Shown: in pieces, positions 34,401 to 46,165 of the stretch
How positions within the stretch are numbered: position 1 is the stretch's first letter
Layout: each line of letters begins with the position of its first letter
From: Prorocentrum cordatum
Taxonomy: Eukaryota > Sar > Dinophyceae > Prorocentrales > Prorocentraceae
Reading direction: 5' to 3'
Assembly (NCBI GenBank): GCA_963575745.1
Contig: CAUYUJ010019354.1
Span: 38,690-102,689, forward strand
DNA: 64,000 bases
Notes under the pieces: generated by a model
Seen by the model: only the letters and a program-made list of their open reading frames with translations
What the model was told of the DNA's origin: nothing
Database searches by the model: none
Program-made: the position numbers and the translations under genes

Positions 34401-34719
34401 TGACGTTGTCACAGACACTTGTAAGGGTAGTTCTGGTCTTCAGTTCGCCACTGCCGAGGCCGACGAACACCACCTCCAGCACGAGAATGACCAGCTTGAG
34501 AAGACTGGCCTTGCCATACCCATGGCGCGCGCACTCATTGCTGGGCATACGCGCCCATTGCATACACTGGGAGAGGAACGCTCCTGCAGGAGCTCACAAA
34601 ACTCGGCCACCATAGAGCTGTGCGGGCTTCTCGATGGTGACAATCGCTGCCTGTCAGTTGGGTCTCGGGCCTGCCGCACAGCTGCGGACAAGCTCAAAGT
34701 CTCGCAGCAGGGTTTCGAA

Positions 34720-34741
34720 CTTGAGCCAAAATGGCTACGGG
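34720..34741 (-). promoter_or_regulatory. Dinoflagellate spliced-leader sequence at the 5' end of LINE D
   Basis: Read on the - strand, the 21 nt from 34740 to 34720 are an exact match to positions 2-22 of the dinoflagellate SL exon (contains GTAGCCATTTTGGCTCAAG); the first, degenerate D position is C here. About 300 nt of untranslated-looking sequence separate it from ORF1. The element's homology ends at the SL, and a GGA microsatellite follows immediately. This is expected if trans-spliced element RNA was reverse transcribed to its 5' end and inserted. Confidence 0.9.
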
Positions 34742-34882
34742 GAGGAGGAGGAGGAGGAGGAGGAGGAGGAAGAAGAGGAAGAGGATGAGGAAGAGGAGGA
34801 AGAGGTGGAGGAGGAGGAGGAGGAGGAGGAGGCGGAGGAGGAGGAGGAGGAGGAGGAGGAGGAAGAGGAAGAGGAAGAGGTT
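34742..34882. repeat. (GGA)n microsatellite
   Basis: GGA/GAA triplets directly abutting the SL at the 5' end of LINE D. Confidence 0.96.
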
Positions 34883-34904
34883 TTAGACAACCAGGTAGGG
34901 TGCG

Positions 34905-35072
34905 GCGAGGCACTCGTGGCCTCCCGAGGTGCAGAGAGCGGTCCTGGACCGCGGCAGCGCGAGGGACACCCGCAACCCGTCCTCGGCCGTGCTGGGCAGG
35001 ATTCGCGACGCGGACAGGGCGGTCGCCGCAGCGGGCGGGAGCCCGCTGTCCCAGGCAGCCTCGGCCTCCTCG

Positions 35073-35075
<3 letters not shown>
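34905..35075 (+). other. Short coding-like fragment of unknown family
   Basis: One frame reads AVLDRGSARDTRNPSSAV followed by LGRIRDADRAV and an Ala/Ser-rich tail running into a GTC repeat. The nucleotide block GTCCTCGGCCGTG to CGCGACG (about 34979-35010) is closely repeated at about 9597-9630, next to the CTG repeat before the LOG gene. It may be a conserved exon type or a dispersed repeat; I do not recognise it. Confidence 0.3.
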
Positions 35076-35079
<4 letters not shown>

Positions 35080-35113
<34 letters not shown>

Positions 35114-35118
35114 TTCAT
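35080..35118. repeat. (GTC)n microsatellite
   Basis: About twelve GTC/CGT triplets. Confidence 0.95.
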
Positions 35119-35119
35119 C

Positions 35120-35690
35120 CCGTGTTCAATCTAGATGTTTTTCCACAAGAACTCTCTCTCTCATCCTGTCGCTCTCTCGCCCTTGCTCTATACATTCCTC
35201 TCTCTCGTTGTTTCTCTCTTTGGTACATATATATAGCACTCTATATCTGTCTCTGTCCCCACATGCACATGCATACATCTATATGTATATAAAAGCATAT
35301 ATATATGTATGCATACATATATATATATATATGTGTATATGTATGTGTTTATATAGCTATATTGTACATGTGTATACGACAATAACACGAGCGTGTATAT
35401 GAAGATATTCACTGGTGCAGGCGCACGCATGGGTGTGTATATGTTATATATGTACATACACATGTACCGTGTGCGTTTCTGTTTCCTTTTTATCACACGT
35501 TCTCTCAGTTTCGGTCTCAGCCTTTGTCTCTCTCTCTCTCTCTCTTTCTCTATTGCTCTCTTTCTCTTCCCCCTCTCTTTTTGTTTTTGTTATTTCTCTC
35601 TGTACATATTCACACACATATATATATATATATTCACTGTTATGTAATTGTTACTTTCCGGACCCCCCCCTACCCTCCAAACCGGACCCC
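35120..35690. repeat. AT/TC-rich microsatellite region
   Basis: CTCTC tracts, TATA/TATG dinucleotide runs (35225-35460 and 35610-35635) and a (TC)n run at about 35526-35556. No gene. Confidence 0.85.
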
Positions 35691-35699
35691 CCCCCAGGG

Positions 35700-36375
35700 A
35701 CGCCCCAGACGCCCTTTCGGACGTCTCGGCGGCCCCCTGGACGCCCTTGGAAAAGGTCCGCTGGCCCTTCCGGGCCTCTCAGGGCGCCTTGTCGGGCCTT
35801 CCGAGCAGAAGTTAGGCGATCAGAGGGGTCATCGGAGAGGCGCAAGAGAGACCCAAGACAGCACAAGAGCGCTCCAAGAGGAACCTCGATGGTCTGAAGA
35901 CGGCCCGAGAGGCCCCCAAGACGCCCCAAAATGCAGTTCAGATAGCTCCGAAGAAGCAAACATCGTTTCATTCCCCCAGGACGCTGTGTATTTTTGTTTG
36001 CATATCCGCTTTTTGGGTCTTCGCAGCGTCCAAGACGGCCCGATGGGCCCCCGATATCGGCCCAAGACGGCCCAAGAGGCCCCCCCAGAGGGCTTGAAGA
36101 CGGCCCAAGAGAGCCCCAAGACTGCCCCAGAGAGCCCCGAAACTGCCCACAAGAAACCCAAGATACCCCCAGAAGGCCCCCAAGAGAGACCCACGAGAAA
36201 GCCATGGGAGACCCCCAAGCAGGCTATTGGAGGACCCCCAGAAGGGCGCTCGATGGCGGCTTCAGAAAACCTCTGGAGGGCCCCAGCTCCCCAAAACGGC
36301 CCAAGAAGGCCCCAGGACGGCCCAAGAGGGCCCCAGGACAGCGCAAAAGAGCCCCCCAAACGCCCAGACGGCGTT
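35700..36375. repeat. CCCAAGAGG minisatellite, locus 3 (opposite orientation)
   Basis: Units AAGACGGCCC and AAGAGGCCCCC, the reverse complement of loci 1, 2, 4 and 5. Open frames of Pro/Arg/Gly/Glu repeats here are by-products of the unit. Confidence 0.92.
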
Positions 36376-36419
36376 CTCCTATGAAGTACATCGAGCTGAC
36401 CCTGCGATCTTGATTCCAC

Positions 36420-37080
36420 GCTTATGGCTCGAGGCTTAAGTTCCTCGATCGAGAAAGACAGGCAATGGATCTATATTCGAAGTTCGACGATCGAAGATTT
36501 CCTGAGTGCCTGGAGCCCTCCAGACATTCAGGAAGCGACCAAACATCGATTTGTTCGGAGCTACTGCGACTTCTTCAGCGTGTCATGGGAGCGCTCTTTA
36601 CTTCCTCAAAGGACCTTCTTCGCGCGTGAAGAAGTCATCATTCCTTCCCATTCCTGCACACAAGCGTGCATGCGCATCGGGCGAACGCGGTGTCAGCAGG
36701 CACCATATACATATATTTATGTTTATATAAACATAAATATATACATACATATATATATATATATGTATGTATATCAGAAAAATGTGCCGGTCGCCCGTCC
36801 AGGCCTCGACCCCCCTGCTGAAGCAAACGATGATCTATTGCTTTGCCAGGGAGGGTCGGGAACAAGGCGCATGGCGCGAAGCGCCAATGCAGTCTTGTAT
36901 ATCTTTCTACAGTTTTATATATATATATACGCGTATGCATATATCTATATATGTATGTGTGTATATATATATATATATCGGTATATCCATATGTTTCTAT
37001 TTCCCCCTGCCCCAATACGGGTTGGCGTGTGTGTGTGTGTGTTTCTGTGTGTTTCTGTGTGTGTGTGTGTGTGCTGCCGA
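36420..37080. repeat. TA- and TG-rich microsatellite region
   Basis: TATA/TACA runs at 36703-36775 and 36915-36995, and a TG run at 37026-37072. An open + strand frame through 36424-37458 begins with ordinary-looking codons but then encodes Ile/Tyr and Cys/Val repeats; it is not called as a gene. Confidence 0.8.
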
Positions 37081-40000
37081 CCCCCACCACGGCCGACCCC
37101 GCCCCAGCAGCAGACGTGGCTCTCCAGGCACTCTGCAGGCCCCGACCCGCCAAGCGGCCGTCAGCGGAAGGGGAGGTGGCGCACCCCCTGCCTCTCGGGC
37201 GGGGAGCCGCCTGTCGCAGCGCCAGCGGACCCCCCACCTGGGCCATGTTGCGACGGTGAACGAACACCGCCCGAATACCGCCCCATTGTCCACACCCACG
37301 ACGATTTGCCTGTGGCGCGCGGCCGCTGGGCGGACGCCCGGTGGGACCACGATTCCCCGTCCTGGACGCGGGCCGCACGCGCCACCGAGTGGAGCCAAGC
37401 CAGCGCGGGTGGGGCGACGGATCTCCCCCGACGCCGCGAGTCCCGACCAGGGGAGTGAAACCGGGGGGGGGGTAACAGCCAGGCACCCCCGTCCACGGCA
37501 CCCCCGCGGGCCGCGCCCATCTCTTGGCCTCGGCCTGACCCGACTGGGTGACCTCGAGGACACAGGGGAGGAGACAACCGATCCCCTGCCGATTGCGTCG
37601 AGCGCATGCAGCGGATCCCTCGCGTGCGCGGGCCCTGGACCGAGCGGGGGCACGACCACGCGCAGCGGCAGGGGAGCCGAGGCAATTGCGGCCCCACCCT
37701 CGATCCACCGCGTGTCCCCGCCCAGGAGGTCGGGCCCTTCGCTCGGCAGCCCGGCCTGGAACGCGAGCCTGGGCGGCGATGACGACCCCGGGCGAGGCAG
37801 CGGCTCCGCGCCCTCCGCGCCTCCAGCCCGCGCCCCGACGCCGCGAGCTCGCCACAGGACGAGCGCCAACCCCGCAGGGCAGCCCTGGATTCGGGTCGCG
37901 GCGACCTGGCCCACGGGCCCGCACCGGCGCCCGCAGCCTGGACGCCATGGCGGGGCCCTCCTATGGTTGGCCTCGCACGTCATGGCGGCCCATGGGGCTT
38001 TCCAGCGTGCCTTCGGCATCGCGCCTCACAGTCCGGCCCGTTGGGTCACCTCTTCAGCATACTCGTGGTGTCTTCGCGCCCCATCTGCCAGCCCTCTGGG
38101 TCGCTAGCCGCCCAGCCTCGGCCCCCTGTTCTGGCCCGTTGGGTCCCTTAGTGAGGGGGGTGCGGGCTGGACGCCCCGCCCTCCTGGCTGCCCGTTCCGT
38201 CTCTTTCTCCTTTTCTTTCGGCCGCCCGGTCGGGCCTTCGGGCAACTCCGTTTCACTTGGCGCCCCTGGGGGTGCCCCTCGGGAGGTCTAATCCTGCCCA
38301 TCGCCGCTCCCATCCACTGCAGTGGCGGGTGCGTAGATCCTCAGCCTCGTTGGCGTCCAACGGTTTTGATGGCTGATCTCGGCCTGGGCCGGCCGTGGCT
38401 CCCCCCCCCCTTCCTCCTCCCGGGGGCAGCGGCTTCTTCGGCATCCCCAGCGCCCTCCTCCCGGAGGGGACTGTTGGTATTTCGTGGGCATCTCGCTCTG
38501 GCCTCGGTGCCGCTCTCGCTCTCAGTGAGTGGCTGATGCGCGAGGGACGACTGCTACTGGACAGAACGTGGGCCCTCGGCCCCCCTGCCTTCGCCCTCGA
38601 GTTCGCTTCTCGGGAGCTGCTGCGTCCGCCGCCCGGGCCTCTGGCCTTCCTGCGGGGCTTCCTGATTCCTCGACGCGGCCCCTCTGGCCCGGGGTCACTC
38701 TTGCTCTCGCGGGTGCCTAGCAAACCGAGGGGGGTGACCTTTGAGCCCGCCCGCTGCGTCTGGGCTCTCCCTTTCCTCTCTGGCTGCTCGCGTGCCTGTT
38801 CTGCCTGCATGGCCAGCTTACGCCGGCGGCATTCAAACGCCTGACTCGGCCAGAGGGCTGGCCCTACCCGATGGAGGGCCGCTTGGTCTTCACCTTTCCC
38901 CCAGGTCGGTCGGGGCACCTCCTTCTGGTGCGGCCCACACCTGCGCTGCATCGGACCGGCACAGGCGCCGTGGCGAGCACCGGCTTTCTCTCTCTGCCAT
39001 GCCCAGTCTTTGCGCACTGGTTTCCCTCTCTGCGCGCTTGTTAGAGCCCCACACAGTACAGTCGGGCCGCTGAAGAAGGAACCCTTTTCGGTGGGGGGAG
39101 GCTCAGTGTTCCTGAATTGTTTTACAGGTGTTCTTAGGTGTTCTTTAGGCTTTCTATGGGGCGTCAAAGTGAAAAAGGGGTCTCGTTCCTTACTTAGGGT
39201 TCCTTATGACAGCGTCTCGACTACAAGGGCGTCCACTCGCGCTGGCTCCTCAGCTGGCGGGTCTAGCTTCCGCCGCCGTAGGGGGTTTAGCTCTTCGGCG
39301 TCCCCGAGGCCACCAGTCAGGCGCGCCGCCCGACTCCCGCGCTCGCGCCCCGTCCAGCCTCCCTGGGAGGGTGCAGCCCCCCAGGGCGGCAGGGCCTGAT
39401 TGGCCTGGCTCGGTCAACGGTAGAGTCGGACCGAGGTATACGATCGAGGTCAGTTCGGGGAGGCTACCCTGGGGTGTTCTTCGTGCTTGTTGGACGTTCT
39501 TGTGCATCCTGGGGAGGGTACGCTTGGATGTTGCTTTTGTTTTGGCCGACGGAGGGTCTCACGTTCTTGAAGGGTGTTCTTCTAGCCCAGGTCCAACTTT
39601 AGCAATTGCCGAGCCCCAGCCACCGCCTGACGCGACCCGTGGCCAGGTGTACCTGGTTCCTCTTGGGACCAGGGTGCCTCTGAGGGGCCACCGTTTGTGA
39701 GTCTCGGGGGCCAGTCCCGCCACCTCGGCGCCCAGTCGCACCCGCAGCCTCTAGTTCCCCGGGGCCTCGTGCCGCCCTTGGGCTGCGCCTGGTGTGCTCC
39801 CCGCGGGGAATGTACAGTTTTCCAGCACAGGAGGCGCACATGCCGAATTGTTCAACTGCCACCTACGACCTACGGGCCCAGTCGCCGACGCACTTGCGCC
39901 CGCACTGGTTTCGCTCGAGGTCAGAGCTGCTGGCCTGCGTTTTTTCTCCGTCGTGTCCAGGCACGCCCCACTGCCGCTCCCTGAGAGCTGGGCAGGGTCG

Positions 40001-40600
40001 AGGCTGGCTGTGTGGGGGCCCCTCCTACGTTCTCACGCTTAGGGCCAAGGATGCCCCACGCGGGAAGGGTGCTGTCCGCCGCTGGCGGCACACCTCAGAC
40101 CGTTTCCGCCTGCTTGGCTTTCACGCTGTGTGCAGTTTCCGTCCGGGCTTGGGCGCCGTCACCCTTGCTCTCTCGTTGTTCTCGCGTGGGTTGGCCCGCG
40201 CTTCTAACTGTTTCGCCTTCTCGGTCTTCAACGCCCCTCTCCAGGGGGTTGAGCAGAGTTCGTGGCTGTCACGGCGGACTTGCCGCCCTGGCCTTCACCT
40301 GCTTGAGCCCGGTACTCTTGCTTACAACCGTCGGTGCGCCCTTACAGTCGGTCTGTATCGGCACCGATCACGCCGCGCGCCTGCCGGCGCGTTGACACCG
40401 TTCTTACCCACGCATCTCCCTTTGCTGCTGCGCTCCAGTCCGTCTTGTGTGCACGGCTCCTTGCGTCGCATGGCCGCTTCAGCTGCCTCCGCATGCATCC
40501 GCGCTCCGCGCCTTTCGGCAAGCGGCTAGCGACTGCCCCCGTCCAGCCCGCCAATCTGCTACGCCGTGTGGAGTTTCGCCTAAACGTGGCCCGGCATAGC
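37080..40600. other. GC-rich interval without recognisable genes
   Basis: Several long open frames exist on both strands (for example 38253-39167 - and 39792-40529 +), all Arg/Pro/Ala-rich as expected at this GC content. I find no domain, repeat array or retroelement motif. Real but unrecognised exons cannot be excluded. Confidence 0.4.
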
Positions 40601-40636
40601 ACATCGCGACGGTGCCGTCACCTCCCCGCTTGGAAG

Positions 40637-40642
40637 TGTGTG

Positions 40643-40672
<30 letters not shown>
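40637..40672. repeat. (TG)n microsatellite
   Basis: TGTGTG run followed by poly-G. Confidence 0.95.
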
Positions 40673-40674
<2 letters not shown>

Positions 40675-40699
40675 GGGGGGGCCTGTGGTCCCGCTTGAG

Positions 40700-40770
40700 G
40701 GCCAGGCCGCGCGCTTTGCCCGCTGCTTTCAATTTTTATTTAATCGCTTCGCTCATTCCGCCGGCCCATA
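40700..40770 (+). repeat. Dispersed short repeat, copy 1 (two blocks)
   Basis: Block 1 (GGCCAGGCCGCGCGCTTTGC through CGCTGCTTTCAATTTTTATT, 40700-40741) recurs at about 41485-41525. Block 2 (TTTAATCGCTTCGCTCATTC and onward, 40739-40767) recurs at 8456-8484. Both lead into CTTGGG minisatellites. Confidence 0.85.
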
Positions 40771-40809
40771 CAGTCTCATGTCTGCCGTTTGCCCGAGGGC
40801 CTGGTGTCA

Positions 40810-41425
40810 ATGCGGCGCTTTGGGGGTTCCTGGGGCCGCTTGGGGGACTCCTGGGGCGCTCGGGGGGGCATTTGGGGGGCCTCCTGGGGCCGCTTGGGGG
40901 ACTCTTGGGGGCCTCCTGAGGGCCCCGTGGGGGCCTCTTGGGGCCTCTTAGGGGCCTCGTAGGGGCTTCTTAGGGCCGAGGGCTCGAAATGTTGTTTCGT
41001 GTTCCCTCTCTGGGGCCCCTTTGGGGGCGTTCTTGGGGCCCTCTTGGACCGTTTTGGAGGCTTCTTGGGCCGTCTTCGAGCCCTCTTGGGCCATCTTGGG
41101 GCCCTCTTGGGTGCCTCTTGGGCCCTCTTGGGGCGATCTTGGGGGCCTCTTGGGCCGTCTTGGGGCGTCGGGAAGCCGAAAAGGTGGAAGCTCCAAAATC
41201 TCTCAAAAACCTATGGAAAAACAATGATTTTTGCCTCCGGGGGCCCTATTGGGAGTGCTCTTGGAGGCCTCTTGGGGCGTCTGGGGGCTATCTTGGGCGT
41301 CTTGGAGCGATCTTGTGGCATGTCGGACCCCTCGTGTACCATCTTGGGGGCCTCTTGGGGGCCTCTTGGCCTTTCTTGGGGCTCTCGGGGACGTCTCGGA
41401 GCCCTGTTGGTGCGCTCATGGAGCG
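40810..41425. repeat. CTCTTGGGG minisatellite, locus 4 (+ orientation)
   Basis: Long run of GGGGGCCTCTTGGGG and GGGCCGTCTTGG half-units of about 10-11 bp; Trp/Gly/Leu repeat open frames here are not genes. Confidence 0.93.
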
Positions 41426-41429
41426 CTCG

Positions 41430-41485
41430 GGGGGACCCGGCCGGGACCCGGCCGGGACCCGGCCGGGACCCGGCCGGGGACCGGG
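41430..41485. repeat. 11-bp palindromic minisatellite
   Basis: About five tandem copies of ACCCGGCCGGG; each contains the 10-bp palindrome CCCGGCCGGG. Confidence 0.92.
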
Positions 41486-41600
41486 CCAGGCCGCGCGCTT
41501 TGCCCGCTGCTTTCAATTTTTATTCCGCCTCGCCGCCGCTCGCGAGGCCGCGACCGCCCCAAAGTGTGTGGTTGCGTGCGTGTTGTAGTTAGCCTTTGGC
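41485..41600 (+). repeat. Dispersed repeat copy 2 plus Cys-free hairpin/TG motif
   Basis: Repeat block 1 (as at 40700) is followed by TTCCGCCTCGCCGCCGCTCG and a GTGTGGTTGCGTGCGTG end. The second part resembles 56663-56740 and 56772-56850. Confidence 0.7.
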
Positions 41601-42048
41601 TCGAGCCGCTCTGGGTCAAGCCGCCTGCCGCCAGGAGGCCATTCCCCGTTCCTCTCCAGCCTGCCCGCGCTGCCTCTCAGCCGCTGGCAACATGCTCGCG
41701 TTCGTGCAGCACTGGCACGGGCAGGTCGGCACTGAGACCACCAGCGCTGCTGGCACCATGACCCTGTCAGCCAGTTCGGATGCCGCGGGCGCGGCGGGCG
41801 CGGCCTGCGGCCCAGGCGCGGCTGGCACGGCCTGCGCCTCTGGCGCCGCCGGCGCCGTGGGCGCTGCGGGGGCCGCCAGCGCCGCGCGCGCGGGCGCCGC
41901 GGGTGGCGCTGGCGCCGCCGGAGTGCTTGCAGGACTTCTTTCAACTCTGCGCCACCTGCAGGAAGTGAGCGCCTACCCACGCGATCGCTCGCCGTACAGC
42001 CCGTCTACGTGGCTGCAGTGGCTGGACGCTTCACTCGCACGGCTTTAG
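41596..42048 (+). other. Ala/Gly-rich open frame, doubtful gene
   Basis: A 150-codon frame with a central (GCGGGCGCG)-type repeat encoding GAAGAAG-like peptides, flanked by more ordinary sequence (LAGLLSTLRHLQEVSAY). No domain, no SL. It could be an exon or a composition artefact; the repeat alone can keep the frame open. Confidence 0.2.
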
Positions 42049-42900
42049 AAGAACTCCTGGCACGGGATTGTGTCATCGAGGCTGTCATCGTGCTGGCTTG
42101 TCGGGGAAGCTTGCGTGTGCACGGGGAAGCCTTTTGCGTGCCAGTCCTGTCCGCTGCTGGGTCGCTCAACGTGCTTTGGGGGTACCCTCGTACAGAGTAT
42201 TCGCGTTGTCGATTTGTCGTTCAGGCCTCGGTTCATTGCACGAGTTTGCCTGTTGCAGGTCGGTTTGTGCGGTGTCTTCGGTCTGCCTGTTGACCTTTTG
42301 ACTCGCGATACATTCACTGCCTCCTACTTTCTACCTTGAGCCACCGCCGCGCAGTGGCTGTTTACATACGCTACAGCTTGCAGGTCTGCTCAGCTGCGTG
42401 CCTGGACGCTTTATTGGCACGGCATTTGATGTTGTATTGGATTCACGTTTGAGTCATCGAACCTGTCATCGTGCCGCCGTGCGCGCGTGTGTGTTGTGCG
42501 TTCGCGTGTGTGTCCTCATGCAGGGCAATTGCTTCGTCGACTTATGCATGAGTCCGCCTACGTATTGCAGATCGGTTTGTGCAGTTGTCTCGATTCGCCA
42601 TCTCACCCCTTGACTCGCGATGCTTTCGTTAGCGTGAACCGCCGCACAGTGACCGTTTACATACAATAGCTTGGCGACGCGGCTGGATGCTTCACTTGTA
42701 CCGCATTTGAAGTCAGCAGTCCAGTTGAGCCCTCGCCGATCCCAGAATTCCAGTGGTGGGCGTCGGGGCTGCGATGCACTTCGCCCCCCTTTGCCCTGGC
42801 TCCGCCCACCGCCTTATCCAGCCAAAGAGCGCCTCTCCGACGCACATTTTCCATTGATGAGTATGCGCGTTGCACGTGTGCTGTGTGTGCCTTGATAGTG
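42010..42900. repeat. Diverged tandem repeat, about 0.3-kb units, three copies
   Basis: CTGGACGCTTCAC-type blocks at about 42024, 42400 and 42681; GCAGGTCGGTTTGTGCGGTG to TTGACTCGCG blocks at about 42255 and 42566 (311 bp apart); GTTTACATAC blocks at about 42360 and 42656. Copies are well diverged. Confidence 0.78.
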
Positions 42901-43129
42901 AGCTGCGCTCTCGCACACGCCCTGCATCTTGAACTTTGATGCGTGCGTGTGCGAGTGTGGGCCTTTCCAGTGGTCTGAGCTCCCTCGCGCGGCCTGCCTA
43001 TCACACGTCCTGCTCATTCCTGCTTTGCACAGGCATGGTTGCGCGAGCAGCGTGCACTGCTCGTCGCCCCTCCCCCTCTCCTCGTCCTGCTCTTTCTCGC
43101 CCCCTCCTCTCCCCGCCGTCCCCCCCCTC

Positions 43130-43800
43130 CCGAGGCTCGGCCCCCTCCCGAGGCTCGGCCTCCTTTCACGTGGCCGCCCGGTGTGGCGTCAAACTGCCGC
43201 AGGAGGCAGACGTCGCGTGCGCCTGTCGCATCCTCTCCGCCTCGTCTTCTTCTCCCGTCGTCGTCGCCCCCTTTCTCTCCCCGTCATTTCTCCCCCTGCC
43301 TGGACATCAGATGTGGCGAGCGCGCTCTCTTCACTTCCCCCTCTGCGGGAAGGACCCGCTTTTCTGCACACTTTCCCCTCTGCGGGGCGGCAATCCGCAG
43401 TGTGGCTCCTACCAGGCTCCCCCGCCGGCAGGTCGGGCGGGTTACAAGTAACTTGCTGCGCCGCGGGGTTATCCGCCCGCGTCCAGTCTTTTTTTTGGGT
43501 GGTTGGTAATGCGCCGGCTTCCTTCTCTTGTCCTCGTTCTTCTCCTGCCGTCGTCGTCCCCTCCTCTCCCCGCCGTTCCCCCCCCCCGTCCTGGATGTCG
43601 GGTGTAGCGAGCGCGCTCTCTTCTTTCCCCTCCGCGGGGGGCAGCCCGCTGGCCGTGAGACAGCCCACAGCCAGTCAACCCACTGGCTGTGAGGCTGCCC
43701 TTCCTTTTCCCCTCGGCGGGGGGCAGCCCCGTGCCCTCCCTTTCCCGCCCTCCTCGTTCTTCTCCTGCCGTCGCCGTCCCCTCCTCTCGCCGCCGTACGG
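43130..43800. repeat. Pyrimidine-rich direct repeats
   Basis: A block of about 105 bp (CTCGTTCTTCTCCTGCCGTC through GTGGCGAGCGCGCTCTCTTC) occurs at 43243-43353 and 43537-43645, with a partial third copy at 43748-43795. The surrounding 43.0-44.2 kb is C/T-rich and has no recognisable gene. Confidence 0.75.
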
Positions 43801-44293
43801 CCTCCGCGCGTGCTGCCCACTGGGCGAGCCTCCGGCCGCCCTGTGGCCCCTCCTTTCTGCCTCCATGCCTTCGTGTCGTGCCTCCCTCTTCCCTCTTGCC
43901 TCCCTGCTCGGGTAGCTTCTCCTCCCCTTCGAGCCTTGCCTTGCCCGTGTGGTGTCTGGTGTCTCCTTCCTTCCCCACGGCTTCCCCTCCCCCAGCGGTC
44001 GGCCCGTGCCCCTCGTTCCCGTCCGCCTCCCCCCTCGGCTGACCGCTGTCGCCCCTCGCTGTTCGGTCTCCCTCCTGCTGCTTGGCCCCCCTTTCCCTTG
44101 TCTTGCTGGCTTCTGGTCGTCCGACTTCTGGCCAGCTTTGGCCCTGCCCTCGTGCGAGCTTTCTTCTGCGCTGCTTGGGCTCCGCCAGCCCGGCTGCTGC
44201 TTGACCCGCCCCGTGAGGGGCGGACTGCCCGCGCTCGCCCGGCGCGCGTGGGTTGACGGCATGGCGAGTCGTTTTGCCCGCTGGCGACCGAGA

Positions 44294-44318
44294 AGTGTGT
44301 GTGTGTGTGTGTGTGTGT

Positions 44319-44361
<43 letters not shown>

Positions 44362-44430
44362 ATGCATGCATGCGCGTGCGCTCGCGTGCGCGCGCGCGTG
44401 CGTGCGCGCGCGCGTGCGTGCGCGCACGCA
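44294..44430. repeat. (TG)n grading into (GC)n/(CATG)
   Basis: TGTG runs, then GCATGCATGC, then alternating GC/GT. Alternating purine-pyrimidine DNA of this kind can adopt Z-form; that is inference. Confidence 0.93.
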
Positions 44431-44575
44431 CCCGATGGTTGCCACAAGCACGCATGGGCGAAACGGTCAGGGATGGGGATCCCAGTTCGATGCTGCCTGC
44501 TCCTGTCGCACAGGCAGGCGTGTTCAACATCAGCAAGTGCTGGCGCCTTCCGTCCGCTGACCACGCCGTTCTGTC

Positions 44576-45395
44576 TTGCGATCCAACCAGCTTCTCCGGC
44601 GCCACGAGGGCGGCTACCCTTACACCATAGGCGTTCGAGCGGCACGTTGGAAGACCTGCGGCGAGGTTTCCTGGGCCTCGAAACTCGTTTCACGGCCCCA
44701 CAGGTTGATCTCCACGGGGCGTTCCCAATACACCGATTGGACAGCACCTGCTCCTCCTGCCCCCCGCTCTCCCGATCATCTCAGCCAGGACAGTCTGCCC
44801 CACGGGGACGACGTGGACGACACTGAACCCCAGGGCACGGTTCAAACGCAACCGGACTCGCAGGACTTCCCCGCTTCTCTTGGCGCTGATGCTCTATGGA
44901 AGGATGCGGAATGGCCTTCGTGGCGGCATTGGGGTGAACGGACGGCCAGCAGTAGCCTGGGGGCGACTCTTGCTGCTGCTGTCCGAGGCGAGGTTCCACC
45001 AACACACGGCCCACGGGGACCCTGGCCTTTTGGATGTCACGTGGAGGTCGGAACACGATCAGCAGCGCGCACCGAGGCGCCAGTGCGGCTCGCGCGCCAC
45101 CGGCCCCGCACTTCTGGCTAGGCTGGGAACTCTTCGCCAGGGTCTGCGTCTGCACTTCTGACTTCTACCAGACGTCGAGCTACTCCTCACGGCTTGTCTC
45201 TAGCACTGCTCGCCCCTTCAGCCTTCCGCTGCCCAGGACACCACAGCCCACCTGGGGTCGGCTGGCTGCCGTGGTCCTCGTCCCGGCGGGGAGCGCCCTG
45301 GGCGCGGACGGAAGCCCCAACGAGGTCTTACACATGGGCGCCAGAGTTGAAGCATGCCTCCTCGCCCAGAGTATGCTCGCCAGGCCCGCGAGCGA
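44576..45395. other. Coding-like stretch, no gene recognised
   Basis: An open + strand frame (44576-45121) has balanced composition (for example EWPSWRHWGERTASSSLG) but no known domain, SL or start context. Recorded as possible exon sequence only. Confidence 0.2.
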
Positions 45396-45397
45396 AC

Positions 45398-45488
45398 AAG
45401 GAGGAGGCAGAGGAGGAGGAGGAGGAGGAGGAGGAGGAGGAGGAGGAGGAGGAGGAGGAGGAGGCAGAGGAGGAGGAGGAGGACCAGG
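45398..45488. repeat. (GGA)n microsatellite
   Basis: GGA triplets with two GCA interruptions. Confidence 0.96.
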
Positions 45489-45589
45489 CTAAACCCAAGA
45501 GTCATCAACGATGTTGGAATACACCCTCCCTCCAGACTCCCTCTTCATAGGCTCCGACAAAGGTTCATATCCACTGAGGGTACCGCCTC

Positions 45590-45805
45590 GTTGGGAGACA
45601 ACCGTTCGAAGACCCTGAAGCGCGCCAAAACATTATTGTTGGGACTCCAGCGTCACGAATCAACATGACTGTCGCGTCTTGACGATCCAGCATCGTGCCA
45701 GAACGCCATTTCTGGGACTTCAACACCGCGCATCAACTTTAATGTTGCGCCCTCACCAATCCGGAGTCCTTCCAAAGCACCGTTTTTGGCACGTTGATCA
45801 TGGGA
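45590..45805 (+). repeat. Satellite B (about 90-bp units)
   Basis: Units with a GGGACTTCAACACCGCG/GGGACTCCAGCGTCACG block, an AATCAACATGACTG block, and a CCAGAACGCCATTTCTGGGA block. It is directly followed by satellite A. Confidence 0.78.
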
Positions 45806-45814
45806 ATCCGTGAA

Positions 45815-46165
45815 ACTCGTGCCATGTTTAAGACGAGTGGGCACGGCACTAAGGCGAGAGCCACATTTAGGAAAGGAACCGCCCTCAATTCATACAACTA
45901 TTTGCAAACATGTCAAACTATGTGCACGGCGCTAAGGCGAGAGCCACATTTCAAAAACCGCCCGCCCGCAATCTGTGAAATCTTGTAAGGTTTAAGCGAT
46001 CATGCGCGGCGCTGAGGCGAGGGACACATTTTGAAAACGACCCTCCCTGAATCCGTGAATGTCTTGCAAATGTGAAATCCGAATGTGCGCGGCGCTAAGG
46101 CGAGAGCTACATGTTGAGAACCACCCAGCCACCATCGGTGAAACCGTTGCCAATTTCTAAGCGTC
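45815..46165 (+). repeat. Satellite A (about 75-85-bp units), locus 1
   Basis: Four to five units of ATGTGCGCGGCGCTAAGGCG, AGAGCCACATTTTGAAAACG, a CCGCCCTCCATCCGTGAAA-like block, and a TTGCAAATTT block. Confidence 0.88.

Noticed and set aside
35524-36413. Pro/Arg/Glu repeat protein
   Set aside because: It follows the 10-11 bp minisatellite units; similar products arise in several frames.
36638-37948. 436-codon - strand open frame
   Set aside because: Arg/Pro/Gly-rich, as expected from GC content, and its C-terminal part translates TATA and TG microsatellites.
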